Shown: positions 53,372 to 61,786, numbered from the stretch's first letter. The stretch: DNA of 64,000 nucleotides from DASUBV01 sp963822485 (GCA_963822485.1 CAWGHW010000031.1:1426001-1490000), one strand, 5' to 3'. The notes: a model not told the origin generated them from the sequence alone. Numbers and translations are program-made.

Positions 53372-55021
53372 GTGCCCCGACCGATCGTCCTGGTGGCCGA
53401 GCAGCTCTCGCCGGCCGGGCTGGCTCAGCTCGACTCGGGCTTCGAGGTGCGCCATACCGACGGCGGCGACCGGGCCCAGCTGCTGCCCGCGCTGGCCGAG
53501 GCCGAGGCAGTGATCGTGCGCAGCGCCACCACCATCGACGCCGAGGCGCTGGCCTGCGCGCCGCGGCTGCGCGTCGTCGCCCGGGCCGGGGTGGGGCTGG
53601 ACAACGTGGATGTGGAGGCCGCGACCAGGGCCGGGGTCATGGTCGTCAACGCGCCCACCTCCAACATCCTCAGCGCGGCCGAGCACGCCGTGGCACTGCT
53701 GCTGGCGCTGGCCCGCAACGTCCCGCAGGCGATGGCCTCGCTCAAGGGCGGGCAGTGGCAGCGGGCCAGGTTCACCGGCGTGGAGCTGCACGGCAAGGTG
53801 GCCGGGATCCTGGGGCTGGGCAAGATCGGCGTGCTGGTGGCCGAGCGGCTGGCCGCGTTCGGCATGACGGTGATCGCCTACGACCCGTACGTGGCCGCGG
53901 CCAGGGCCGGGCAGCTGGGCGTGCGCCTGGTCACCCTGCCCGAGCTGCTGGCCGAGGCCGACTTCATCAGCGTCCACCTGCCCCGGACCGCCGAGACCAC
54001 CGGCCTGCTGGGCGACCGGGAGCTGCGCCAGGTCAAGCCCGAGGTCCGGATCGTCAACGCGGCCCGCGGCGGGATCGTGGACGAGGCCGCGCTGGCCAGC
54101 GCGATCAGCGAGGGCCGGGTCGCCGGGGCGGCACTGGACGTCTACGCCACCGAGCCGCCCGCCGACAGCCCGCTGCTGCGGATGGATCGCGTCGTCGTCA
54201 CGCCGCACCTGGGCGCGAGCACGGCCGAGGCGCAGGAGCGGGCCGGGATCGACGTGGCCCGGTCGGTGAAGCTGGCGCTGGCCGGGGAGTTCGTGCCCGA
54301 CGCGGTCAACGTGCAGGGCGGGGCCGTGGCCGACGACATCAAGCCGGGCCTGCCGCTGGCCGAGCAGCTCGGCCGCATCTTCGCCGCGCTGGCCGGCGGG
54401 GTGGCCGCCCGGGTCGAGGTCGAGGTCCAGGGCGAGATCGCCGCGCTGGACGTCAGCGTCCTGCAGCTCGCGGCGATGAAGGGCATCTTCGTCGACTCCG
54501 TGGCGGACCCGGTCACCTACGTGAACGCGCCGCTGGTGGCCAAGGACCGCGGCGTCGAGGTCAGCCTGGTCACCACTCCCGAGTGCGCGGACTGGCGGAA
54601 CCTGATCCGGCTGCGCGGCACGCTGCCCGACGGCCAGGTCGTCTCGGTCGGCGGCACGCTGACCGGCCTGCGCCAGTCGCCCAAGATCGTCGAGATCAAC
54701 GGCTTCGACACGGAGCTGGCCCCGGCCAGCCACATGATCTTCCTGAGCTACACCGACCGGCCGGGCATCGTCGGCATCGTCGGGCACATCCTCGGCGGCC
54801 AGCAGATCAACATCGCCGGCATGCAGGTCTGCCGGGATGCCCGCGGCGGCGAGGCGCTGATCGCGCTGACCGTGGACAGCGCGGTACCCGCGGACGTGGT
54901 GGACGAAATCGCCCGGGCCATCGGCGCCACCGCGGCCAGGGTCGCTGACCTGCACGAGGAGTTACGCGCGGCGCCCTGGGCAAGATCTGGCCGGGCACCG
55001 GGGGAGCGGATAGCTGGTTAG
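53372..55021 (+). CDS. serA: D-3-phosphoglycerate dehydrogenase
   Basis: 549-aa first enzyme of serine biosynthesis. Catalytic domain with VVARAGVGLDNVDVEAAT, NAD-binding loop GILGLGKIGVLVAERLAAFG, active-site VNAARGGIVDEAAL and the HLGAST histidine motif. The intervening domain and C-terminal ACT serine-binding domain (MIFLSYTDRPGIVGIVGHIL) indicate the long, feedback-regulated form. GTG start 53372 follows GGAGGACCC. The last 15 residues are non-conserved. Confidence 0.96.
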   Translation: MPRPIVLVAEQLSPAGLAQLDSGFEVRHTDGGDRAQLLPALAEAEAVIVRSATTIDAEALACAPRLRVVARAGVGLDNVDVEAATRAGVMVVNAPTSNILSAAEHAVALLLALARNVPQAMASLKGGQWQRARFTGVELHGKVAGILGLGKIGVLVAERLAAFGMTVIAYDPYVAAARAGQLGVRLVTLPELLAEADFISVHLPRTAETTGLLGDRELRQVKPEVRIVNAARGGIVDEAALASAISEGRVAGAALDVYATEPPADSPLLRMDRVVVTPHLGASTAEAQERAGIDVARSVKLALAGEFVPDAVNVQGGAVADDIKPGLPLAEQLGRIFAALAGGVAARVEVEVQGEIAALDVSVLQLAAMKGIFVDSVADPVTYVNAPLVAKDRGVEVSLVTTPECADWRNLIRLRGTLPDGQVVSVGGTLTGLRQSPKIVEINGFDTELAPASHMIFLSYTDRPGIVGIVGHILGGQQINIAGMQVCRDARGGEALIALTVDSAVPADVVDEIARAIGATAARVADLHEELRAAPWARSGRAPGERIAG

Positions 55022-55080
55022 CCTGGACGAGTAGGCGAGTGCCGCAATGGCGCGGTGCCCGCGGCACGGAAGGACCAACG

Positions 55081-56211
55081 ATGACGGCTGGCGCCAGCCC
55101 CGAGATCTCGTTCGCCGTTCACCCCGCCCCCGACCCAGTGCCCAGCGCCCGCCGGGCTGAGCTGCTTGAGGCACCCGGCTTCGGCCGGGTCTTCACCGAC
55201 CACATGATCACGCTGCGCTGGACGGCGGAGCGCGGCTGGCACGACGGCCGCCTGCAGGCCTACGGCCCGCTCCGGCTCGAGCCGGCCACCTCGGTGTTCC
55301 ACTACGCCCAGGAGATCTTCGAGGGCCTCAAGGCCTACCGCCAGCAGAGCGGGCCGATCGTGGCGTTCCGGCCGTTCGCCAACGCGGCCCGGTTCCGCCA
55401 CTCGGCGCAGCGGCTGGCCATGCCCGAGCTGCCCGAGGACGCCTTCGTCCGGGCCATCGAGCTGCTGGTCAGCCAGGACCGGGCCTGGGTGCCCACCGCC
55501 GCCGAGCACAGCCTGTACCTGCGCCCGTTCATGATCGCGACCGACCCGAGCCTGGGGGTCAGCAAGCCGTCATCGTCCTACCTGCTGGTCGTCATCGCCG
55601 CCCCGGCCGGGCCGTACTTCAGCGGCGGCGTGCGCCCGGTGTCGGTCTGGCTGGCCGACAACTACAGCCGCGCGGCCCCGGGCGGCACCGGCGCGGCCAA
55701 GGCGGGCGGCAACTACGCCGCGGGCTTCGCCGCCCAGCGCGAGGCGCTGGAGCACGGCTGCGACCAGGTCGTCTGGCTGGACGCCGTCGAGCACCGCTGG
55801 GTGGAGGAGATGGGCGGCATGAACATGTTCTTCGTGCACGGCGAGGGGTCCCGGGCCCGCATCACCACCCCGCCGCTAACCGGCACGCTGCTGCCCGGCA
55901 TCACGCGGGACGCGCTGCTCACGCTGGCCCCGGACCTGGGCATCCCGGCCGCCGAGGAGCCGATCTCGGTGGCGGAGTGGCGCGACGGCTGCCGGGACGG
56001 CGAGATCACCGAGGTGTTCGCGTGCGGCACGGCCGCGGTGGTCACCCCGGTCGGGACCATCCGGAGCTCATCGGGCGGCTGGACCGTGGGTCAGGGCGGC
56101 AGCGCCGCGACCGGCCCAGGGCCGGTGACCGCGCGACTGCGCAACACCCTGATGGGCATCCAGTTTGGCCAGCTGCCGGACCCGTACGGCTGGATACACA
56201 AGATCTGCTGA
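55081..56211 (+). CDS. ilvE: Branched-chain amino acid aminotransferase
   Basis: 376-aa class IV PLP aminotransferase for the last step of Ile, Leu and Val synthesis. Features: FHYAQEIFEGLKAYR, YLRPFMIATDPSLGV, PLP-binding lysine in GTGAAKAGGNYAAGFA, WVEEMGGMNMFFV, GTLLPGITRDALL and EVFACGTAAVVTPVG. The ATG at 55081 is chosen because GGAAGGA precedes it and the upstream ORF is unconserved. It lies 60 bp after serA. Confidence 0.95.
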   Translation: MTAGASPEISFAVHPAPDPVPSARRAELLEAPGFGRVFTDHMITLRWTAERGWHDGRLQAYGPLRLEPATSVFHYAQEIFEGLKAYRQQSGPIVAFRPFANAARFRHSAQRLAMPELPEDAFVRAIELLVSQDRAWVPTAAEHSLYLRPFMIATDPSLGVSKPSSSYLLVVIAAPAGPYFSGGVRPVSVWLADNYSRAAPGGTGAAKAGGNYAAGFAAQREALEHGCDQVVWLDAVEHRWVEEMGGMNMFFVHGEGSRARITTPPLTGTLLPGITRDALLTLAPDLGIPAAEEPISVAEWRDGCRDGEITEVFACGTAAVVTPVGTIRSSSGGWTVGQGGSAATGPGPVTARLRNTLMGIQFGQLPDPYGWIHKIC

Positions 56212-56223
56212 GGACGACCTTTG

Positions 56224-57333
56224 TTAATCGATATCCGCGCCGTCGGCGATGACCGCTGATACCTCCCGGGCCCGGGCGTCCTCCTCGGCGGCGAAGCGCT
56301 CGGCGTCCAGCTTCTCGGCGATCTCCTCGTCGGCGCGCATCAGCACCTCCAGGTCGGCCTTGGCCGCGTCCAGCACGCCCATGTCCGCGTAGGCCTGCTG
56401 GAGGCGGTCGCTCCACAGCCCGATGTCGCGCACGCACGGCACCAGCCGGCTGAACAGCAGCGACGTGAAGGTCCGGCTGTACTCGGAGTCGTCGGTCATC
56501 TCGCGGGCCTCGGCGACGGGAATCCCGAAGTTGGTCCAGATGTCGTCGCCGCGGATCCGGTCCTTCATCAGGTAGCAGCCCTCGATCACGAAGTCCTCGC
56601 GCTCGCGCAGCTCGGCCGAGCTGAGCTCGCCGTAGTAGTCGCGCAGCGCCATGCGGCCGAACGCGACGTGCCGGGCCTCGTCCTGCATGACGTAGGCCAG
56701 GATCTGCCGGGGCAGCGGCTTGGTGGTGAAGTCGCGCAGCACGCCGAACGCGGCCAGCGCCAGGCCCTCGATCAGCACCTGCATGCCCAGGTAGGGCATG
56801 TCCCAGCGGGAGTCGCTGAGGGTGTCGTTGAGCAGCGCCTGGAGTTCGCCGTTGATCGGGTAGACCAGGCCGACCTTCTCGTGCAGGAAGCGGGCGTACA
56901 GCTCGGCGTGCCGGGCCTCGTCCATGGTCTGGGTGGCGGCGTAGAACTTGGCGTCCAGGTCGGGGACCGACTCCACGATCCGGGCCGCGCAGATCATCGC
57001 GCCCTGCTCGCCGTGCAGGAACTGGGAGAACTGCCAGGCCGCGTTGTGGCGGCGCAGCTCGGCGATGTTGGCGGGGCCGAGCTTGTCCCACCACTTGGTG
57101 CCGTAGATGGCCATGGTGTTGTCGGGCAGGCCGAGGACGTCGTGCGGGTCGACCTCCAGGCCCCAGTCGATCCGCCGGACGGCGTCCCACTGCTTGTCCT
57201 TGCCCTTCTGGTACAGGGCCAGCAGCCGTTCCCGGTTCTCGTCGTACTCCCAGTTGAACCGGGATTCCCCGGCCATGGGGACCTGCCAGCCGGACTCGGC
57301 CGGGGCGCTGGTGTAGAGGTCACGAGTGGGCAT
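56224..57333 (-). CDS. Ferritin-like diiron protein (R2-like/AurF-like oxidase)
   Basis: 369-aa four-helix-bundle protein. The diiron ligand set E, ExxH, E, ExxH is readable: HGEQGAMICAARIVE, TMDEARHAELYARF, LIEGLALAAFG, and QDEARHVAFGRM. This fits the ribonucleotide-reductase-R2-like or N-oxygenase-like superfamily, but the redox reaction is unknown. Start ATG 57333 has GGAGG five bases upstream; the longer ORF would read through the operators. Controlled by the adjacent TetR repressor: twin palindromes overlap its -35 box. Converges with ilvE, with 12 bp between the stops. Confidence 0.82.
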   Translation of the reverse strand: MPTRDLYTSAPAESGWQVPMAGESRFNWEYDENRERLLALYQKGKDKQWDAVRRIDWGLEVDPHDVLGLPDNTMAIYGTKWWDKLGPANIAELRRHNAAWQFSQFLHGEQGAMICAARIVESVPDLDAKFYAATQTMDEARHAELYARFLHEKVGLVYPINGELQALLNDTLSDSRWDMPYLGMQVLIEGLALAAFGVLRDFTTKPLPRQILAYVMQDEARHVAFGRMALRDYYGELSSAELREREDFVIEGCYLMKDRIRGDDIWTNFGIPVAEAREMTDDSEYSRTFTSLLFSRLVPCVRDIGLWSDRLQQAYADMGVLDAAKADLEVLMRADEEIAEKLDAERFAAEEDARAREVSAVIADGADID

Positions 57334-57348
57334 CTCAGCCTCCTGCGT

Positions 57349-57363
57349 ACGTACGGTGTACGT
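57349..57363. promoter_or_regulatory. TetR operator 1
   Basis: ACGTAC-GGT-GTACGT, perfect 6-bp arms with a 3-bp centre, 16 bp before the diiron protein start. Pairs with operator 2, 34 bp away centre to centre. Confidence 0.75.
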
Positions 57364-57382
57364 GACTCCTTCCGAGACAAGC

Positions 57383-57404
57383 ACGTACGGCGTACGTATG
57401 TCAA
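57383..57404 (-). promoter_or_regulatory. TetR operator 2 overlapping the diiron-gene promoter
   Basis: ACGTAC-GGC-GTACGT (57383-57397) beside the perfect minus-strand -35 box TTGACA (57399-57404); a TTGTCT -10 lies about 18 bp further on. Repressor binding here would block transcription directly. Confidence 0.7.
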
Positions 57405-57451
57405 TGACCGCGAGGGCCGGCCGGTCAGCTGGTGCGCTCTTCCCGGCGGGG

Positions 57452-58099
57452 TCAGTGCGCGGGAGCGGCGGGCAGCAGCGCGGCGATGGCGTGCACCAGC
57501 AGGTCGAGCCCGAACTCGAAATCGCCATCCGGGTCCCGGCGGCTGAGCTCGGCGGCCAGGCTGGTCATCTGCGGGAACTCGGCTGGGTCCGGGGAGGTGG
57601 CCTGCACCGTCGCCCCGATGACGGAGCCGTCATCGTCGCGCAGGCCGGGCGTGACGCCCACTTCGCGCAGCAGCGAGCCCATGATGAACGCGATGAACGC
57701 GCGCACGATCAGCACCGCCTCGTTCCCGCCGCAGCCCGCCTCGCGCAGCGTGGCCAGCGCGTTCTCGATCGGGCGCAGGCCGGTCAGGGACGCGGTCGGG
57801 CGGCTGACCACCAGCATCGTGGAGCGCGGGTACTTGCGGGCGATGGCGCGGAACGCGCGGGCCTGGGCCCGCACCTGCTCCTCCCAGCTGGCGCCGGGCA
57901 TGGCGGTGAACTCGATGCCGGAGATGACCCGCTCGGCCACGTCATCCAGCAGCGCGGCCTTGCTGGGCACGTGGTTGTAGAGCGACATCACGCCGCAGTC
58001 CAGCAGCGCGGCGATGCGGCGCATGGAGACGGCCTCCACGCCCTCCCGCTCGATGAGGTCCACGGCGGCCGAGATGATCCGCGCCCGGCTGAGTTGCAT
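57452..58099 (-). CDS. TetR-family transcriptional regulator
   Basis: 215-aa repressor. N-terminal helix-turn-helix: SRARIISAAVDLIEREGVEAVSMRRIAALLDCGVMSLYNHVPSKAAL region, residues 3-50. The C-terminal ligand-binding domain is of the TetR_C type (SWEEQVRAQARAFRAIARKY, FIMGSLLREVG). ATG 58099 is supported by TACGGT 6 nt upstream (leaderless); a longer ORF to 58276 is spurious. It lies directly upstream of the diiron gene, with two operators between, so it probably represses that gene. The inducer is unknown. Confidence 0.88.
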   Translation of the reverse strand: MQLSRARIISAAVDLIEREGVEAVSMRRIAALLDCGVMSLYNHVPSKAALLDDVAERVISGIEFTAMPGASWEEQVRAQARAFRAIARKYPRSTMLVVSRPTASLTGLRPIENALATLREAGCGGNEAVLIVRAFIAFIMGSLLREVGVTPGLRDDDGSVIGATVQATSPDPAEFPQMTSLAAELSRRDPDGDFEFGLDLLVHAIAALLPAAPAH

Positions 58100-58171
58100 G
58101 CCTTCACCGTACGCGCGGCCGGGCCGGGGTGCCGTTCGCCGTCGGTGCTCCCGCCCTCGTACGGTAGGGCC

Positions 58172-58417
58172 ATGGATGACAAGGAGATCATGGGGCACAT
58201 CGACGAGCTGATCAGCACCGAGCACCAGCTGCGCAGCAAGCTGGCCGCCGGGGAGCTGTCGACTGAGGAAGAGCACGCGCAGCTGCGGTCGGTCGAGGAG
58301 GCCCTCGACCAGTGCTGGGACCTGCTCCGTCAGCGGCGGGCCCGGCGTGAGTACGGCGATGACCCTTCGGGGGCCGTCTCGCGGCCGGCCGGCGAGGTGG
58401 AGGGGTACTTGCAGTAG
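58172..58417 (+). CDS. DUF2630 family small protein
   Basis: 81-aa charged, helical protein (MDDKEIMGHIDELISTEHQL, LRSVEEALDQCWDLLRQRRA) matching the DUF2630 pattern common in actinobacteria; function unknown. TACGGT 6 nt before the ATG indicates a leaderless transcript, divergent from the tetR promoter, which carries the same hexamer. Confidence 0.82.
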   Translation: MDDKEIMGHIDELISTEHQLRSKLAAGELSTEEEHAQLRSVEEALDQCWDLLRQRRARREYGDDPSGAVSRPAGEVEGYLQ

Positions 58418-58538
58418 GCCAGATCCGGCAGTTAGGCCAGAGCCGGCAGTAGGCCAGAGCCGGCGGCAGGCCAGGCTGGTCCGAGGTCATGCGTCCCAGG
58501 TCACGCGTCCCAGGTCAGGGTCTCAGGTCACGGGCACG
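58414..58538 (+). repeat. Two tandem-repeat arrays in the spacer after DUF2630
   Basis: Three units of about 17 nt built on TAGGCCAGAGCCGGCAG (58414-58470), then four units of 13-14 nt built on AGGTCACGCGTCCC (58484-58537). A third, AT-richer stretch with repeated TAGAGCA lies at 58567-58605. No gene is evident in the 223-bp spacer. Confidence 0.65.
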
Positions 58539-58640
58539 GCGCCACAGGCTGCGGCCGTTGTCGTCTCTATAGAGCACTAATAGCACCTAGAGCATCTAGA
58601 GCAGATAGACGACTTGTAGCACTGCCGGTAAGCTGTGGCC

Positions 58641-59048
58641 ATGACGTCAACGGAAGGCGAGTTGATCGGCCGGGCGCGCGACATGATCGCCGCCCGGATC
58701 ACCGCGGATCATCCCGGCTGGCAGGCCGGCCACGACCTGTACGGCTGGCATGCCTGGCGGCTCGACGACGGGCATACGGTCCGCGCCACCGGGCCGGACG
58801 GCCTGCGGGCCATGATCGGCACCGCACCGCCGTTCGTGAGCTGGTCAGTGATCGGCGAGATCCGCCGCGCTTACCCCCACTGGCACATCTGGCGGGACCC
58901 TACCGGGTGGTGGCACGCCCGGCGGCGCGGCAACTTCCGCGAGGAGCACCGCCCTGGCGCGCCCCTGTACGCGGTGCACGAGCCCGCCGCCGTCTTACTG
59001 CGCCGGCGGCTCGCTCAGCAGGAAGACCTGGACCAGGCGGAGGACTGA
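58641..59048 (+). CDS. Conserved hypothetical protein
   Basis: 135 aa, no known domain recognised. Tryptophan-rich middle part (HPGWQAGHDLYGWHAWRLDD, YPHWHIWRDPTGWWHARRRG). ATG 58641 is chosen over GTG 58635 because TAAGCT ends exactly 6 nt before it, matching the leaderless pattern of this window. FAH hydrolase follows 26 bp later. Confidence 0.65.
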   Translation: MTSTEGELIGRARDMIAARITADHPGWQAGHDLYGWHAWRLDDGHTVRATGPDGLRAMIGTAPPFVSWSVIGEIRRAYPHWHIWRDPTGWWHARRRGNFREEHRPGAPLYAVHEPAAVLLRRRLAQQEDLDQAED

Positions 59049-59074
59049 GCGCCGCGCCTTTGTAGGCTCCCGCC

Positions 59075-59869
59075 ATGCGCATTGCAAGGTTTGCGGTCGG
59101 CGGCGAGGCCCGCTACGGGGTAGTGGCGAGCGCCGGGGTCCCGGCCGAAGGGTCCGAGATAGCCGAGCTAGCCGGTCATCCGCTCGGCGCCATGGGGTCC
59201 ATCCGGCTCACCGGCACCCGCTACTCGCTGGCCGATGTCCGGCTGCTGGCCCCCATCGTGCCCGGCAAGGTCGTGGCGATCGGCAAGAATTATGCCGCGC
59301 ACGCGCGGGAGATGGGGGGCGAGGCTCCCGACGAGCCGGTGATCTTCCTCAAGCCCTCCACCTCCGTCATCGGCCCCGCCGACCCGATCATCCGGCCGGT
59401 GGGCCTGTCCCAGCGGGTCGACTTCGAGGGCGAGCTGGCGGTGGTGATCGGCAAGATCGCCCGGAACCTGCCGGCCGAGCGGGCCATGGATGCGGTCTTC
59501 GGCTACACCTGCGCCAACGACGTGACCGCCCGCGACCTCCAGGCCAAGGACGGCCAGTGGGCCCGGGCCAAGGGCTTCGACACCTTCTGCCCGCTCGGGC
59601 CCTGGATCGAGACCGAGCTGGACCCGGCCGACCTGGAGATCACCACCACGGTGAACGGCGAGAAGCGCCAGAACTCGCGCACCTCGCTGCTCCTGCACGA
59701 TGTCCCGGCGCTGATCAGCTACGTCACCGCGGTCATGACCCTGCTGCCGGGCGACATCCTGCTTACCGGGACGCCCGACGGGGTCGGGCCCCTGGAGCGG
59801 GGAGACGAGGTGTCGGTCACGATCCAGGACATCGGGACGCTGACCAACCGGGTGACCGACAGCTCCTGA
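59075..59869 (+). CDS. Fumarylacetoacetate hydrolase family protein
   Basis: 264-aa FAH-fold protein that cleaves or decarboxylates 2-oxo acids. IGKNYAAHAREMG, FLKPSTSVIGPADPI, the metal-binding DFEGELAVVIGK, YTCANDVTARDLQ, and LLTGTPDGVGPL are all conserved. The substrate could be a fumarylpyruvate or hydroxymuconate derivative. Leaderless: TAGGCT 6 nt before ATG 59075. In related actinobacteria this gene commonly precedes gltX; here tRNA-Gln follows instead and no gltX is seen. Confidence 0.9.
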   Translation: MRIARFAVGGEARYGVVASAGVPAEGSEIAELAGHPLGAMGSIRLTGTRYSLADVRLLAPIVPGKVVAIGKNYAAHAREMGGEAPDEPVIFLKPSTSVIGPADPIIRPVGLSQRVDFEGELAVVIGKIARNLPAERAMDAVFGYTCANDVTARDLQAKDGQWARAKGFDTFCPLGPWIETELDPADLEITTTVNGEKRQNSRTSLLLHDVPALISYVTAVMTLLPGDILLTGTPDGVGPLERGDEVSVTIQDIGTLTNRVTDSS

Positions 59870-60001
59870 CGATCGGCCTCGGGAGCGCCTGCCGGGGGCT
59901 CCTGACCGCCGCCCCGGCCCGGATGAGCGGAACGCTTTGGCCCCCGCCTCCCGGTTCGGCTACACTGCTCAGGCGCGCTTGGCACTGAAGGTGCGCTCCC
60001 A

Positions 60002-60076
60002 TGGGGTATGGGGTAATTGGCAGCCCGGCAGGTTCTGGCCCTGTTAGTCTAGGTTCGAGTCCTGGTACCCCAGCCA
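60002..60076 (+). tRNA. tRNA-Gln (anticodon CTG)
   Basis: Full cloverleaf: acceptor TGGGGTA pairs with TACCCCA (60066-60072), anticodon stem CAGG/CCTG around loop TTCTGGC (anticodon CTG), T-loop TTCGAGT, discriminator G, and encoded CCA (60074-60076). A strong terminator follows 11 nt later. Confidence 0.95.
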
Positions 60077-60087
60077 GTTTGCTGGCC

Positions 60088-60123
60088 AGCGCGGACGCCC
60101 ACAACGGGCGTCCGCGCTTTCTG
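60088..60123 (+). terminator. Intrinsic terminator after tRNA-Gln
   Basis: 13-bp perfect arms (60088-60100 and 60106-60118), loop ACAAC, then TTTCTGCTTT. It ends the tRNA transcript. Confidence 0.85.
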
Positions 60124-60180
60124 CTTTCCGGCCGGGGTGCTTGCGCGCGGTGTGCTGGCCGGCGGTGTGCTGGCGGACGA

Positions 60181-60492
60181 TCAGATCCAGCGCCGCCGGG
60201 TCGAACGGCCGCGGCTGCGCCCGTGCCCGCGCTCCATTCCGGTGACCCGCAGGATCAGCAGGATCACGATCGCGCCGATGATCGAGCCGATGATGCCTGA
60301 AGCATGGAAATGGTGGACCTCGATGCCGTCACCCTCCACCAGTCGCTGGAGGAAGCCGCCGACGAAGGATCCGACGATCCCGAGCAGGATCGTCCCGAGG
60401 ATGCCGATGTTGTCACGACCCGGCACGAGCAGCCGAGCGATCAGGCCCGCGATGAGGCCTATGACAATCAGGACAATGATGAATGCCAACAT
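60181..60492 (-). CDS. GlsB/YeaQ/YmgE-type small stress membrane protein
   Basis: 103 aa with three hydrophobic, glycine-rich helices (LAFIIVLIVIGLIAGLIARL; IGILGTILLGIVGSFVGGFL; GIIGSIIGAIVILLILRV) and the PGRDNIG connector typical of the transglycosylase-associated/GlsB family. Role in stress response is known only by family. The basic C-terminal tail is longer than usual. Confidence 0.85.
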   Translation of the reverse strand: MLAFIIVLIVIGLIAGLIARLLVPGRDNIGILGTILLGIVGSFVGGFLQRLVEGDGIEVHHFHASGIIGSIIGAIVILLILRVTGMERGHGRSRGRSTRRRWI

Positions 60493-60541
60493 GTAGGGCT
60501 AGGTACCAGGATTTGCCGAGATTAATCAGGGGTGAGCTCGG

Positions 60542-60561
60542 GCCGGGCGCCGGCGCCCGGC
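60542..60561. repeat. 20-bp perfect GC palindrome
   Basis: A perfect 20-bp palindrome, all G and C, centred at 60551/60552 in the spacer upstream of both the GlsB-like gene (minus) and tRNA-Glu (plus). It could be a hairpin or operator; no other gene is seen in 60493-60732. Confidence 0.5.
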
Positions 60562-60732
60562 GAGATGGGTGCTCGCGGCTGGTTTGGCGGCCCTGTGGAT
60601 GGTGCGCTAACCTTGCATCGCGACTGGGGGAGGCAGGACCCGGGTTCGGGCCTCGCTGTTCCGGTCGTTCTTCGTGCGGCTTGCGCCACCAGCCCTGCTG
60701 GCCCGGCCTGGCGCACGAGGAGAGTGTTTCCT

Positions 60733-60805
60733 GGCCCCGTCGTCTAGTGGCCCAGGACGCCGCCCTCTCAAGGCGGTAGCGCCGGTTCAAATCCGGTCGG
60801 GGCTA
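60733..60805 (+). tRNA. tRNA-Glu (anticodon CTC)
   Basis: Cloverleaf: acceptor GGCCCCG pairs with CGGGGCT (one G-T pair), anticodon stem CCGCC/GGCGG around CTCTCAA (anticodon CTC), T-stem and loop GCCGG-TTCAAAT-CCGGT, discriminator A. CCA is not encoded. The 366 bp after it (60806-61171) contain no gene that I can support; a 50-codon ORF at 60922-61074 is doubtful. Confidence 0.95.
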
Positions 60806-61171
60806 CACATGCAGTTGCAGGTCAGGGGCCTGATCGCCGGGAACGGCGGTCGGGCCTTGATCATTTGCCCGTCATTTGTCCGTGAGTTCTGACGTCAGCG
60901 AGCGGTGGCAGCTGGCATCGAATGTCAGCGGTTGATACGCCGGCCTGGCGGGAGCGCTGTTCGTGTGAACTTCTCGGGCTGCCGCGTCGGCGCCGCGCCC
61001 TGGCCGCGCTCATCGGCTCAGCCGAAGCCGACCGGATCTGGACCGAACGCCGCAGCACCATCACCGGAACCTGACCCTCGCCCTTCGCCCTCGCGGGGCG
61101 GTCTAACGGATCGGGAGTAGGTCCAGCCCCGAGAGCATGAGCGCGCGGCCCGGCCGGGGCTAGGTGAGAGA

Positions 61172-61786
61172 ATGGCAGGTATGAGCCCTGTATCGCGCGG
61201 ATTCCACCGCAGGCGTCAGGACCCGGGGGAGAACGCGGGCCGGATCCCGCCGGGCCAGTACCTGACCAAGGACTTCCCGGTCCTGTCCGCTGGGCCGACG
61301 CCGCACACGGCCCTGGACCGGTGGAGCTTCTCCGTCGGCCGGGACGGCCGGCAGAAAACCTGGAGCTGGGACGAGTTCCAGGCCCTGCCAAGCCAGGACG
61401 TGACCGTCGACATCCACTGCGTCACCAAATGGTCCAAGCTGGACACATCCTGGCAGGGCGTGTCGGTGGACACGCTGCTGGACCTGGCCGGGCACGACGG
61501 CCCGTTCGCGATGGCCCACTGTGACGGGGGGTATACGACGAACCTGCCGGTGGAAGACCTCACCGGCGGCAAGGCCTGGGTGGCTTACGCCTATGACGGG
61601 CGGCCGCTGGAGCCCGAGCACGGCGGCCCGGCGCGGCTGCTCGTCCCGCACCTGTACTTCTGGAAGAGCGCGAAGTGGGTGCGCAGCCTGGAGCTGCGCG
61701 ACACCAACGATCCCGGCTTCTGGGAAAACTACGGCTACCACATCTACGGAGACCCATGGCGGGAACAGCGCTACGCAGGCGACTGA
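61172..61786 (+). CDS. Sulfite-oxidase-like molybdopterin-dependent oxidoreductase
   Basis: 204-aa Moco-binding domain protein. The cysteine that coordinates molybdenum is in VDIHCVTKWSKLD, followed by WQGVSVDTLLDLAG, AHCDGGYTTNLPVEDL, PARLLVPHLYFWKSAKWVRSL and FWENYGYHIYGDPW, all typical of the sulfite oxidase/MsrP-type fold. No signal peptide, so it is probably cytoplasmic. The start could be ATG 61172 or 61181. It overlaps the ferredoxin-reductase-like gene by 31 bp, and the two probably form an electron-transfer pair. Confidence 0.88.
   Translation: MAGMSPVSRGFHRRRQDPGENAGRIPPGQYLTKDFPVLSAGPTPHTALDRWSFSVGRDGRQKTWSWDEFQALPSQDVTVDIHCVTKWSKLDTSWQGVSVDTLLDLAGHDGPFAMAHCDGGYTTNLPVEDLTGGKAWVAYAYDGRPLEPEHGGPARLLVPHLYFWKSAKWVRSLELRDTNDPGFWENYGYHIYGDPWREQRYAGD

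Noticed and set aside
60922..61074. 50-codon ORF after tRNA-Glu
   Set aside because: No ribosome site, no family resemblance and ordinary length for chance in GC-rich DNA. An integrase remnant near the tRNA was considered, but there is no supporting motif or att repeat.
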